Shown: positions 44,708 to 53,715 of the stretch, piece after piece
How the letters are laid out: the number at the start of each line of letters is the position of its first letter
Position numbering within the stretch: the first letter of the stretch is position 1
NCBI RefSeq assembly: GCF_010119245.1
Contig: NZ_WNKG01000007.1
Coordinates: 62,001 to 126,000, forward strand
Origin: Cyclobacterium salsum
GTDB taxonomy: Bacteria > Bacteroidota > Bacteroidia > Cytophagales > Cyclobacteriaceae
Reading direction: 5' to 3'
DNA length: 64,000 bases
Notes under the pieces: model-generated
The model's database searches: none
What the model saw: the letters and a program-made list of their open reading frames with translations, nothing else
What the model was told of the DNA's origin: nothing
Position numbers and translations under genes: made by a program

Positions 44708-47092
44708 ATGAATCAATCCATTTTTGGGACCGGAAATGAAGAAAAGCGATTGGAGGTATTGCATTCCTATGCGATATTGGGCGGCCCTCCTGAGAAAGAA
44801 TTTGACGCGCTCACCGAATTAGCGGCCAGACTCAGTGGTTCTGCCGTTTCCTTCTTATCCTTTCTGGGACAATCAGCCTGTTTTATCAAAGCTAGTTTTG
44901 GGTTGACGATCGATGAAATCAATGAAATGCCATCGCTTTGTCAACTTGGTCTCAAAAACTCAAAAACCCCATTTCTCCTAAAAGACTCCCGGGAACATAA
45001 AGTGAAGATTGCTTCGGAACATACTGAATTCCGATTTTTTGCACGGTTTCCACTGATTTCGCCGAATGGTTTTCTGTTGGGATCCTTGTGCCTACTGGAC
45101 CAAAAACCAGATGTGATAGGCAAGGGGCAGGTACGCTCGCTGGAGCTGTTAGCTGCCCAGGTGATCACCCTCCTGGAAGGCCGAAAGAAACAACGGGTGA
45201 TGCAACAAAGTTACCGCCTGCACCGGGAGATGGAAAAGCAGCGGGCGCTGGACCGGTTAAATAACGATGCGCTTATCAATACCGCCACGGATGACATCTG
45301 GAGTATTGATTGTAATCAGCGGCTAATTGCCTTCAATCAAGCTTTTTCCAAGAAAATGGAAGCATTGATCGGGACCAAGGTTTTTCCGGGATCGCCTGCT
45401 CTTTTTCCCGATAAGATTCCGGAAGACATGCACCAGCAGTTTAAGTCTTTTTTTGCCCGGGCACTCTCGGGGGAATCCTTTACAGAAACCTATGGCCGGC
45501 CGGAAAAACTGAAATCCGGCATGGAGATTTGGATAGAACTTAGTGCTCATCCCATTCGCCAGGACGGAAAAATAACGGGAGCCGCTTTCTTTGCCAGAAC
45601 CATTACAGAACGCAAAATAGCCGAACTCAAAATCAGGGAATCAGAGCGCAATTACCGCATGTTATTCGAGCTAAGTCCACTACCCAAAATACTTTTGGAT
45701 GTGGATACCCTGGAGGTTTTGGAAATTAACCAGGCGGCACTGACGACATATGGCTACCAAAAATCAGAGATTCTAGGATTCAGTATGGGTATTCTGTTTC
45801 GGGAAGAAGAAGTTTCCACCTTTTATGAATCCATCCACAAACTAAAAGTAAAGGAAGGGGCCAGCAAACTAGATACGGTCATACAGCAGAAAAAGAATGG
45901 GGAGTTGTTACAAGGCGAGTTGTTTGTTCATGAATTGGTATATAGAGGAAGAAACTGCATCATGGCCATTTTAAATGACCAGACGGAACAGTTGCGAACG
46001 CGTTCACTAAAATCTCAGCTGGCCAGCATTATGGAAAATAGCCTGAATGAAATTTACATTTTTGATACCGATAGCCTTCACTTTTCCTACGCCAACAGGG
46101 GGGCATTGTTAAATATGGGTTATAGCTTAAAAGAAATTCAAACGTTAACTCCATACGATATTAAACCAGAATTTGGAGAACAGGAATTTCGGGATTTCCT
46201 TCAACCCCTACTATCCGATCAAAAGGAGAAACTGGTATTTGTAACCGTTCATGAACGAAAAGACGGAAGCCGCTATCCCGTCGAAGTTCACCTGCAAAAA
46301 ATGCGCTACGAAGGGCAGCCCGCCTTGGTGGCCATCATCATAGACATCACAGAAACCAAAAAGACGGAGCGCAAACTACAGGAGCTAAATGATCTCCTGG
46401 CAAATAGCAATAGGGAGCTGGAGCAATTTGCTTCTGTTACCGCTCACGATTTACAGGAACCCTTACGAATGGTTTCGGGGTTTACCTCGCTCATAAAAAA
46501 GAAATATGAAGGGCAACTGGATGAAAAAGGACTTCAATACATTCATTTCGCCATGGATGGTTCCATCCGAATGCAACAGATGATCAAGGATATTCTGGAA
46601 TATTCGAAGGCTGGACAAGCGTTAAAAAGAATGGAGCAATTTTCATTGATGGAAGTACTGGATCCGGTATTAAACGACCTTGAAAAAAGGATTGCCTCCA
46701 AAAGAGCCCGCATTGAAATTCCTCAACAGGACTTGCCATTACAAGGGCACCAAAATTCTATTTACCGATTGTTTCTAAATCTGATATCAAATGCATTGAA
46801 ATTTATTCCGAAAGACAGGACTCCGGAAGTTCGGATTCAAGTGCGGCAGGATCTTGAGAAATACCATTTTACGATAGAAGACAATGGCATCGGGATCGCT
46901 TCGGAAGATCTTTCAAAGTTGTTTCAACCCTTTAACCGGCTGCACAACAAGCAGACCTTTGAGGGGACAGGACTTGGGTTGGCTACCTGCAAGAAAATCG
47001 TCGTAAATCATGGAGGTGAAATCTGGGTCACCTCCTCACCGGGAGAAGGCAGTCAGTTTCATTTTACGGTGCCGAAACCGACGGTTGATTGA
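44708..47092 (+). CDS. GAF-PAS-PAS-PAS sensor histidine kinase
   Basis: A 794-residue soluble-looking kinase with no membrane helix. GAF (~12-160, starting EVLHSYAILGGPPEKEFDAL) is followed by three PAS domains (~195-310, ~315-430, ~440-560, each ending in a DITETKK- or TITERK-like linker). The HisKA motif FASVTAHDLQEPLR places the phosphorylated His at ~580; the HATPase domain shows N695 in NLISNALKF, DNGIGIASEDL and GTGLGLATCKKIVVNHGG. It resembles phytochrome-type cytosolic kinases without the chromophore Cys region. No response regulator adjoins it. Confidence 0.9.
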   Translation: MNQSIFGTGNEEKRLEVLHSYAILGGPPEKEFDALTELAARLSGSAVSFLSFLGQSACFIKASFGLTIDEINEMPSLCQLGLKNSKTPFLLKDSREHKVKIASEHTEFRFFARFPLISPNGFLLGSLCLLDQKPDVIGKGQVRSLELLAAQVITLLEGRKKQRVMQQSYRLHREMEKQRALDRLNNDALINTATDDIWSIDCNQRLIAFNQAFSKKMEALIGTKVFPGSPALFPDKIPEDMHQQFKSFFARALSGESFTETYGRPEKLKSGMEIWIELSAHPIRQDGKITGAAFFARTITERKIAELKIRESERNYRMLFELSPLPKILLDVDTLEVLEINQAALTTYGYQKSEILGFSMGILFREEEVSTFYESIHKLKVKEGASKLDTVIQQKKNGELLQGELFVHELVYRGRNCIMAILNDQTEQLRTRSLKSQLASIMENSLNEIYIFDTDSLHFSYANRGALLNMGYSLKEIQTLTPYDIKPEFGEQEFRDFLQPLLSDQKEKLVFVTVHERKDGSRYPVEVHLQKMRYEGQPALVAIIIDITETKKTERKLQELNDLLANSNRELEQFASVTAHDLQEPLRMVSGFTSLIKKKYEGQLDEKGLQYIHFAMDGSIRMQQMIKDILEYSKAGQALKRMEQFSLMEVLDPVLNDLEKRIASKRARIEIPQQDLPLQGHQNSIYRLFLNLISNALKFIPKDRTPEVRIQVRQDLEKYHFTIEDNGIGIASEDLSKLFQPFNRLHNKQTFEGTGLGLATCKKIVVNHGGEIWVTSSPGEGSQFHFTVPKPTVD

Positions 47093-47501
47093 TAGATGAA
47101 CTATTGAGACCATCAAAGATATCCCTCTCCCTCTATTCGAATCAAAGAAAAAGCATTACTTATGGTTGGTAACGCTGGCCTTTTACCTAAAATCCAAGCT
47201 CGGAGAAAATCCTAACGATTGATTTTTCTCCTATGCAATCCTTACATCTGTAAGGAAGGTGTTTCATCTGTTTATAGTTTGTTTTTACGCGGTCAGATAG
47301 CCTGTCCCGATACTAAATCGAGAACGTCTTTGACGATTAAAAAAATCATTGCCCTGTGTGTTTAATGATGATTAGAATCGTGTTGATTTCATTGGTAAAA
47401 AATAAAATACTATGGCATAAAAATTGTGATTGAATTAGGTAAATAGGATTGATTATTACTATTAATCCTTGTATTATTTTTAAATTGAATCAAACAGAAC
47501 C
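47093..47501. other. Gene-free region with two perfect inverted repeats and a repeat copy
   Basis: No coding sequence seen. It holds GGAGAAAA (47202-47209) facing TTTTCTCC (47224-47231), an 18-nt palindrome TCCTTACATCTGTAAGGA (47239-47256), and the repeat at 47301-47330. The last ~60 bp before 47502 are AT-rich and presumably contain the promoter of the baeRF gene. Confidence 0.55.
47301..47330 (+). repeat. Copy 2 of the diverged intergenic repeat
   Basis: Starts CCTGTCCCGATACTAAATCG and matches the minus strand of 12879-12908 at 24 of 30 positions by my count, in another non-coding gap. Confidence 0.55.
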
Positions 47502-48656
47502 ATGCAGTTACTTACCGAAAAACGCATACAGGATTTATTGGCTATTGAAAAAGCTCCCTGCCTTTCGCTTTACATGCCGACTTACCGTAACCACCCAGAC
47601 AATCGGCAAGACCCCATTCGGTTTAAAAACCTTTTGAAAGAAATGGAGCAATCCTTGATTCAAAAATACAGTTCAGAAGAAACGAATACCTATTTGGCTC
47701 CGCTGGAGAAATTCACCGAGGACGATGAATTTTGGAACAATAGCATGGATGGGCTGGCCCTATTTAGTGCTCCTGATTTCATCGAGGTTATTAAACTGCC
47801 TATAGCGGTAGAATCCCTTGCCATTGTGGCCGATAGTTTCCACACCAAACCACTTCGAAACTATTTACAATCTACCGACCGCTATCACCTTTTGGGCTTG
47901 AGCCTGGACGAATTCACTCTATACGAAGGAAACAGGCATTCATTGCAGCAAATAAAACTTTCCGAGGACATACCTAACACCATGGAGGATGCCCTGGGGA
48001 AAGAACTAACAGATGAGCACCACACCGTAGCCTCCTATGGCGGATCAGCCGGAGAGAGTAATGCCATGCACCATGGCCATGGCGGTAAAAAAGACCAGGT
48101 AGATTTGGATGCGGAGCGGTTTTTCCGAGTGGTATCCAAAGAAGTGGAAGAAAATTTCTCAAAACCACTAGGAATTCCTCTTATTCTGGCCGCCCTACCG
48201 GAACACCACCACCTTTTTCAGAAGGTGAACAAAAATTCTGCTCTATTACCCGAAGGGATACAGCTAAACCCTTCGGCGGTGGCAAAAGAAAAATTGGCTA
48301 AAATGGCCTGGGAAGTCATGGAGCCTGCCTACCGGGAGAATCTAAAAAATCATTCCGGGAAATATGAGGAGGCCAAAGCAGCTGGTAAAGGAACAGACGA
48401 CTATAAAGAACTGGCTGTAGCTGCAGTTGAGGGAAGGATCGGCACCCTGCTTGTAGAAGCGGACAGAATCATCGCCGCTCGCATCACCAATTTAGTAACG
48501 GGCAACACCCAGAAAAAAGACATGGACAATCCCAGAGTAGATGATCTTTTGGATGATATGAGCGAGTTGGTCTTAAAGATGGGTGGTAACGTGATCGTGA
48601 TGCCTACAGACAACATGCCTACGGATACCGGATTAGCGGGAATTTTAAGGTATTAA
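47502..48656 (+). CDS. Bacterial archaeo-eukaryotic release factor-like (baeRF) family protein
   Basis: A 384-residue protein of the baeRF group, which shares the eRF1/Pelota/L7Ae-type fold. Seen are APCLSLYMPTYRNHPDNRQD, FWNNSMDGLALFSAPDFIEV, YHLLGLSLDEFTLYEGNRHS and IPLILAALPEHHHLFQKVNK; a His-rich stretch (AMHHGHGGKK) lies mid-protein. The last ~90 residues (EGRIGTLLVEADRIIAARI and GGNVIVMPTDNMPTDTGLAG) match the L7Ae-like end. The cellular role of bacterial members is largely inferred: peptidyl-tRNA or ribosome-stress functions have been proposed. Its neighbourhood gives no clue. Confidence 0.75.
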   Translation: MQLLTEKRIQDLLAIEKAPCLSLYMPTYRNHPDNRQDPIRFKNLLKEMEQSLIQKYSSEETNTYLAPLEKFTEDDEFWNNSMDGLALFSAPDFIEVIKLPIAVESLAIVADSFHTKPLRNYLQSTDRYHLLGLSLDEFTLYEGNRHSLQQIKLSEDIPNTMEDALGKELTDEHHTVASYGGSAGESNAMHHGHGGKKDQVDLDAERFFRVVSKEVEENFSKPLGIPLILAALPEHHHLFQKVNKNSALLPEGIQLNPSAVAKEKLAKMAWEVMEPAYRENLKNHSGKYEEAKAAGKGTDDYKELAVAAVEGRIGTLLVEADRIIAARITNLVTGNTQKKDMDNPRVDDLLDDMSELVLKMGGNVIVMPTDNMPTDTGLAGILRY

Positions 48657-48664
48657 ATTTCCAA

Positions 48665-48895
48665 TCATTTTATTGAGGAAAATTTCACCTTATAATCCAG
48701 GGGGGACATGTCCGTATATTTTTTAAACACTTCCCTAAACGCCTTAGGGTCGCTATATCCAACATCATACATGATTTCGCTTACCGTTTTACGGCTTGTC
48801 TCCAATTGCTTTTTGGCTGCCTCGACTTTTACGCGCTGCATGTAATCCACAATGGTATTGGTAGTTGATTGCTTAAACCTGTCGCATTCAACCCA
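48665..48895 (-). pseudogene. AraC-family regulator remnant (C-terminal HTH only)
   Basis: Only the second half of an AraC DNA-binding domain remains: RFKQSTTNTIVDYMQRVKVE, then KKQLETSRKTVSEIMYDVGY and FREVFKKYTDMSPLDYKV. This matches the GlxA-type pattern. The frame is closed upstream by TAA at 48896-48898 and has no proper start (a GTG at 48850 is the only candidate), and no sensor domain is found. Converges on the baeRF gene with an 8-bp gap. Confidence 0.75.
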
Positions 48896-48939
48896 TTACT
48901 TTGTCGGGTTTGCACAGTCAGGGACTATTAAAATTGTCT

Positions 48940-48947
48940 TAAATTTG
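48940..48947 (+). promoter_or_regulatory. Bacteroidota -7 element before the VOC pseudogene
   Basis: TAAATTTG, an exact TAnnTTTG match, 47 nt before the ATG at 48995. Confidence 0.45.
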
Positions 48948-48994
48948 TAGTACTATGTATTTAAAACGAGTGACTAACAAAAACCTCAAAGATC

Positions 48995-49427
48995 ATGAAA
49001 CCAATGATTTTCATTAATCTACCTGTAAATGACCTCCCTGCAGCCATGGAATTTTATACGCGAATAAGGGTTTACCAATAACCCTCACTTCACCGATCAA
49101 ACAGCCGCAGGAATGGTCTACTCCGACACCATTTCGGTCATGCTCCTCACTCGGGAAAAATTTCAATCCTTTACTTCCAAATCGATTGCGGATACCCGAA
49201 ACCAGGTACAAGTATTGAATGCGTTGGCCTTGGCTAGTAAAGAAAAAGTGGATGAAGTAACCGAAACTGCCCTACAGGCAGGAGGCACAATCGAAAGGTC
49301 CGCTTTGGACTATGGCTTTATGTATAGCACCTCTGTCAATGACCTGGACGGGCACATCTGGGAATTTTTCTGGATGGATCCCAGTCAAATCCCCGTAGAA
49401 GAAAGCCAATCCGGCAGCTCACAATAA
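48995..49427 (+). pseudogene. Frameshifted VOC-family (glyoxalase/extradiol-like) protein
   Basis: ATG 48995 starts a typical VOC protein (MIFINLPVNDLPAAMEFYT) but the frame stops at 49081. A second frame, from about 49068, reads GFTNNPHFTDQTAAGMVYSD and continues through SVMLLTREKFQSF to SVNDLDGHIWEFFWMDP, the expected rest of the domain including the metal-ligand Glu near the end. A net +1 change around 49057-49067, where FYTALGF is expected, breaks the gene. Join would give ~143 residues. Decay or a sequence error; the neighbouring AraC remnant favours decay. Confidence 0.75.
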
Positions 49428-49565
49428 ATTGGAAATGATAAAACTGAAAAAACTAGATATTGATGTACTAGAAAAGGCAATCAAAGAATAACCAAATAAT
49501 ATGGGAGCGAGCGGTTGAGAAGTCTGGAAGAAACGGTAAACAATCTAAACTAAAAAAAATTAACC

Positions 49566-49922
49566 ATGGAAACCAATAAACAGGATTTTCTTCGAAAAAT
49601 GAATGAAGCCTTTGCCAATAGTGATGTGGATTTTATTCTGAATGCCGTTACTGAGGATATACATTGGACCATTGTGGGTGACAAAATTATCCAGGGAAAA
49701 GAACAATTTGCCAGAAGCTTACAGGAAATGGCTTCCCCTGAGCCTATGAAATTGGAAATCCGGCACCTTATCACCCACGGAAAAGAAGCCGTAGTGGAGG
49801 GGAGCATGATCACGCCCGATGGGAAAACCTATTCCTTTTGCGATATTTATCGGTTTAATGGATTCAAAAACGCCCAAATTAAGGAAATGACAAGCTATGT
49901 GTTTGAAGTAGCTGATCGATAG
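49566..49922 (+). CDS. NTF2/SnoaL-like protein
   Basis: A 118-residue protein with the NTF2-like fold: a helical start (DFLRKMNEAFANSDVDFILN), VTEDIHWTIVGDKIIQGKEQ, and beta strands ending with SFCDIYRFNGFKNAQIKEMT. Members are small enzymes or ligand binders; no catalytic pair is firmly identifiable. Its 3' end overlaps the convergent alpha/beta hydrolase by 28 bp, which suggests both termini are real but tightly packed. Confidence 0.82.
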   Translation: METNKQDFLRKMNEAFANSDVDFILNAVTEDIHWTIVGDKIIQGKEQFARSLQEMASPEPMKLEIRHLITHGKEAVVEGSMITPDGKTYSFCDIYRFNGFKNAQIKEMTSYVFEVADR

Positions 49923-50773
49923 TTCTGCTCTTCCCCTGGCTCCAAAATGAAGTTGGCTGCCAGTCGGTGCACTTCAGTGGAACGCAGCCGGTGTCCCAGG
50001 CCCCGGGTAGATACGAGCCGGGCCTGAGGCCATACAGCGGCAAGTGCTATCGCATTACCATAGGGAACGCGATCGTCGTCCCTGTCATGGATAATCAGAC
50101 CGGGAGTGGACAGGAGATTCGTAACCAATTGCGCGGAGTCGAACGTTTCCAGACCGCCTGGCGTGGCGGCCTGCATTTCCCCAATCATACGGTTCATCGT
50201 ACCTGGATTCAAGCTTAATGTTGTCTGAAATAACGAAACCAAATCATTGAGGCTAATTGGCGGAGCCATCAATACCCATTTTTTTATTTCTGGCAGCGTA
50301 TGTCTGGAAGAGGCGTATAGCAAGGAAAGACTGCCCAGGGAATGCCCCACTACGGCCTCGAAAGGTTCCTCCATCATCCGATGGATAAGTTCCGCATTGT
50401 CAGGGATGGTAAATTGCTTTCCTCCACTCAAGCCATGCCCGGGAGCATCATAAGCATGTAAGGTAAATTCGGAGCCAATCAGCGTTTCGGCCAGGGGTTT
50501 CCATCTAGCGGAAAGGCTTTGCCATCCATGTACCAAAAGTATTTTTTTAGGACCCGTTCCCCAGGTGTACGTACGGATGGATTGCCCCTGGAAATCTATT
50601 TCGCCCTGCCTGGCGGTCTGAAGGAACTCCATTTCTTCCGGATGAATTTCCCGGGGTTTTGGGGTGCAAAATAGTTTAAAAACGGTTTTTCCACCCTTTT
50701 GGGGCCAAACTCGGGTAAAGGCATTAAGATACATCCCCAAAAGCCGGTATACAAATTTTTCCTTAGTCACCAA
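49895..50773 (-). CDS. Alpha/beta hydrolase
   Basis: A 292-residue alpha/beta hydrolase. The oxyanion strand is ILLVHGWQSLSARWKPLAE, the nucleophile elbow GHSLG in AVVGHSLGSLSLLYA, the acid in LIIHDRDDDRVPYGNA, and the His in TRGLGHRLRSTEVH. Substrate unknown. Start is uncertain: TTG 50773 or GTG 50770, with an AAAGGA ribosome-binding-like run about 15-20 nt upstream; no ATG is available. It lies 20 bp downstream of the MFS gene and is likely co-transcribed with it. Confidence 0.88.
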   Translation of the reverse strand: MVTKEKFVYRLLGMYLNAFTRVWPQKGGKTVFKLFCTPKPREIHPEEMEFLQTARQGEIDFQGQSIRTYTWGTGPKKILLVHGWQSLSARWKPLAETLIGSEFTLHAYDAPGHGLSGGKQFTIPDNAELIHRMMEEPFEAVVGHSLGSLSLLYASSRHTLPEIKKWVLMAPPISLNDLVSLFQTTLSLNPGTMNRMIGEMQAATPGGLETFDSAQLVTNLLSTPGLIIHDRDDDRVPYGNAIALAAVWPQARLVSTRGLGHRLRSTEVHRLAANFILEPGEEQNYRSATSNT

Positions 50774-50793
50774 ATCTAAAAATTTATCATCCT

Positions 50794-52029
50794 TTACTTT
50801 TCTACTCCTGCCTTTACAGGTACTTTTTCCAGCACTGCCTCTGTGTCTACCACTTTAATTTTCCGGATTAAGGGAATGCAAGACAAACTGAGAACAATCG
50901 CTGCATATCCCACCCATTCAAAATGCATCAATTTACCATCTGCCCCCTCCACCAATACCATGCCTGCAAGAAAGGAAGCCAATCCGGCACTTAACTGCTG
51001 GACGGAGGAATTGAAACTCAGGAAGCTTCCCCTGTTCTCGGGCTTGGCTGTACCCGTAATCAAGGCAGCAGCAGGTACCATTCTACCGTTTGAGGTAATA
51101 AAGAAAAACGTGGAAACGAGCAGGGCAAAAAGGATCGGAGTAACCCCCATTTGGGTTAGAATGGCAATGGGAATCACATTCAAACTCATAAATACGGTAA
51201 ATACCTTAACCTTACCATAGGTATCGGTCAACCTTCCCACCCAAGGGGAGGTAAATACAGTGAAAAATCCCCCTGCCATGTAAATATAGGTCAATTGTAT
51301 TTCCGAAAATCCGACATTGGAAACCATAAATGGGCTTAAAAACGGTATGATCATAAACTGCCCCAACATCATCAATACCGTTAACGATATGGCCCGCATC
51401 TGGTTGGCATTGCCGGTAACCCTGCGGATGACCTGCATCGGGCTGGGTCTGGAATCAGCCTGCTGAATATGTGCGGTAATAGAAGGAACAAAACGGTATA
51501 TCAGTCCGAGGATAACCAAGGCAAGAAAGGCCAAAAAGAAGAACGGAGCATGCCAGTTGGAAAGGCTGGCGATAAACAAGCCGAAAGGAACACCAAAAAC
51601 GGAAGCTACTGAAAATGCCGCCATGACCAATCCCATGGCCCTACCCCTCCGGCTATCCGGAATAGCATCTCCAATCACCGCAAAAATCAAGGCTGAGGTA
51701 AGCCCCCCAAATAATCCGGAAACAATCCGGGAGGCTAACAACAACAAATAATTAGGTGATAGGGCACAGGCAAGGGTTCCCAGTAAAAACCCCACAAAAA
51801 CCCATAAGAAAATGCTTCGGCGGTCGTACTTATCCAAAATAAAGGCCCCGATAAAACTACTGATTCCGGCACTAAAGGTATAGGAAGACACCAACAAGCC
51901 AAATTGTTGGGGAGAGATGTCAAAGACACGCATCAATTGCGGCCCCAGGGGCATCATGATCATAAAATCCACTATATGGGTAAAATTAACCGCTGCCAGT
52001 GTCCAAAGTAAAAGTTTTTCCTTATTCAT
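50794..52029 (-). CDS. MFS (DHA1-type) transporter
   Basis: A 411-residue major-facilitator protein with 12 predicted helices. The N-terminal signature region is FDISPQQFGLLVSSYTFSAG, and the loop 2-3 motif A is seen in LDKYDRRSIFLWVFVGFLLG; loop 8-9 reads GRLTDTYGKVKVFTVFM. DHA1 members export sugars, drugs or small metabolites. It precedes the alpha/beta hydrolase on the same strand. Confidence 0.9.
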   Translation of the reverse strand: MNKEKLLLWTLAAVNFTHIVDFMIMMPLGPQLMRVFDISPQQFGLLVSSYTFSAGISSFIGAFILDKYDRRSIFLWVFVGFLLGTLACALSPNYLLLLASRIVSGLFGGLTSALIFAVIGDAIPDSRRGRAMGLVMAAFSVASVFGVPFGLFIASLSNWHAPFFFLAFLALVILGLIYRFVPSITAHIQQADSRPSPMQVIRRVTGNANQMRAISLTVLMMLGQFMIIPFLSPFMVSNVGFSEIQLTYIYMAGGFFTVFTSPWVGRLTDTYGKVKVFTVFMSLNVIPIAILTQMGVTPILFALLVSTFFFITSNGRMVPAAALITGTAKPENRGSFLSFNSSVQQLSAGLASFLAGMVLVEGADGKLMHFEWVGYAAIVLSLSCIPLIRKIKVVDTEAVLEKVPVKAGVEK

Positions 52030-52471
52030 TCCTTTAAAATGTCTTCAGTGAAAACCGGATAGGAAGGCCGAAAGTTCTACGCCTGGACAATAAACTTCCC
52101 CCTGAAATAAAACGCAACCCTGTAAGGTTCCCACTTGAATAGATGCCAACCAATTCTCAGTTTTGTCCACAAAATGGCGTATTTCCAGATATTTTGGCTT
52201 CTGTAGCGTTTTCGTTTCAATAAATCTAGCTACCTTTATGGGATTATAAGAGAAACGGGTAAGATAACAGCTAGTAATTGCGAGGATTACGCGCTTTTCC
52301 CAATCCAAAACCATCCTCCAAAATCGTCCTATATGAGCAGCAAGGCATTTTCGCCGCTGCAACTATCTCAAATGGATACCTCATAAAATTTCGCTACGAC
52401 CCGACTTTTCTTTTTAAAATAAATCATCCTATTATTTTTGGCCTATTTGGCCATTTGAACCATGCTATTAC
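52030..52471. other. 440-bp gap between the MFS gene and the DEAD-box helicase
   Basis: Divergent promoter region. An ORF of 105 residues on the minus strand (52045-52362, TTG start) is not convincing. The helicase promoter lies at its right end; otherwise nothing is recognised. Confidence 0.6.
52433..52440 (+). promoter_or_regulatory. Bacteroidota -7 element for the DEAD-box helicase gene
   Basis: TATTTTTG matches TAnnTTTG, 31 nt before the ATG. A short dyad, TGGCC-TATTT-GGCCA, overlaps its 3' end and continues to 52453. Confidence 0.5.
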
Positions 52472-53704
52472 ATGACATTTAAAGAACTTAATTTAATCGA
52501 TCCTTTACTGAAAGCCCTTCAGGATAAAAATTACGTGGAGCCCACAGCCATTCAGCAGAAGGCCATCCCCCAGATTTTAGCCAAAAGAGACATTCTGGGG
52601 AGTGCCCAGACCGGTACTGGCAAAACAGCTGCCTTTGCCTTGCCTATCATTCAATTACTTCATACCGACCATTCGCAGGAAAAGGGGCGGGTCGCTATCA
52701 AATCCCTGATCGTCACACCTACCCGGGAACTGGCCATCCAAATCCACGAAAACCTGGAGTTTTACGGAAAGTACACCCGACTGAGGCATGCCGTTATTTT
52801 TGGTGGGGTAAAACAGGGCTCTCAGGTAAGTGCCCTAAACCGAGGTGTAGACATATTGGTAGCCACTCCCGGACGACTTCTGGATCTGATCAACCAGGGG
52901 TACATCAAACTGGACCAGGTAAAGTTATTCGTGTTGGATGAAGCAGACCGAATGCTGGACATGGGCTTTATCAATGACATAAAAAAGCTATTGAAATTGC
53001 TGCCGACAAAAAGGCAGTCGCTTTTTTTCTCCGCCACCATGCCTGCCAATATTGTAGAACTTTCGGACAAAATCCTAACCAATCCGGTTAGAATAGAAGT
53101 AAGTCCGGTTTCTTCCGCAGCCGAAACCCTACAACAAAAAGTTTACTTCACTAATAAGTCTACCAAGAAGGACCTATTATTCCATATTTTAAAAGACAAA
53201 AATATGGATCAGGTGCTATTGTTTTCCCGAACCAAACATGGAGCAGATAAAATCACCAAAAACCTAAAGGGAGCTGGCATTCAGGCAGCTGCTATTCATG
53301 GAAACAAAGCACAAAATCACCGGCAAAAAGTATTGAGTCAGTTTAAGGACGGCAGCATCCGTGTCCTTGTGGCGACGGATATAGCCGCCCGGGGGATCGA
53401 TATCGACAAGTTGCAATACGTATTGAATTACGATATCCCCGAAGACCCGGAAACCTACGTACACCGCATAGGCCGGTCTGGTAGAGCAGGAGAGACCGGT
53501 ATCGCCATTTCCCTGTGCGAGCCGGAAGAAAATCCGGACCTGAGGGCTATCGAAAACCTGATCCGCCAAAAAATAGAGGTAGCGGATAACAACCCGTTTC
53601 CACAAACCGATAAACCCATGACGGCGCAGGAAAAGAAAGAGCACAACAAAGAAAAACAACAGAAAAAACAGGCCTTTTTTGCCAATCGGAAAAAATCACG
53701 GTAG
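52472..53704 (+). CDS. DEAD-box ATP-dependent RNA helicase (RhlE-like)
   Basis: A 410-residue DEAD-box protein. The Q motif is YVEPTAIQQKAIPQIL, Walker A AQTGTGKTAAFALP, then PTRELAIQI, TPGRLLDLI, VLDEADRMLDMGF, FSATMP, and the C-terminal lobe motifs VLVATDIAARGIDID and HRIGRSGRAGETG. A basic tail (EKKEHNKEKQQKKQAFFANR) is usual for RhlE-type members. It unwinds structured RNA, for example in ribosome assembly or cold adaptation. Its 3' end converges on a small ORF. Confidence 0.95.
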   Translation: MTFKELNLIDPLLKALQDKNYVEPTAIQQKAIPQILAKRDILGSAQTGTGKTAAFALPIIQLLHTDHSQEKGRVAIKSLIVTPTRELAIQIHENLEFYGKYTRLRHAVIFGGVKQGSQVSALNRGVDILVATPGRLLDLINQGYIKLDQVKLFVLDEADRMLDMGFINDIKKLLKLLPTKRQSLFFSATMPANIVELSDKILTNPVRIEVSPVSSAAETLQQKVYFTNKSTKKDLLFHILKDKNMDQVLLFSRTKHGADKITKNLKGAGIQAAAIHGNKAQNHRQKVLSQFKDGSIRVLVATDIAARGIDIDKLQYVLNYDIPEDPETYVHRIGRSGRAGETGIAISLCEPEENPDLRAIENLIRQKIEVADNNPFPQTDKPMTAQEKKEHNKEKQQKKQAFFANRKKSR

Positions 53705-53715
53705 GAACATTTACC

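Noticed and set aside
49435-49491. 18-residue ORF (MIKLKKLDIDVLEKAIKE) after the VOC pseudogene
   Set aside because: It may be the start of a lost gene, but it is too short to support an annotation.
52045-52362. 105-residue ORF on the minus strand before the MFS gene
   Set aside because: TTG start only, no motif, and it would occupy the whole promoter region between two divergent genes; I left it as a gap.
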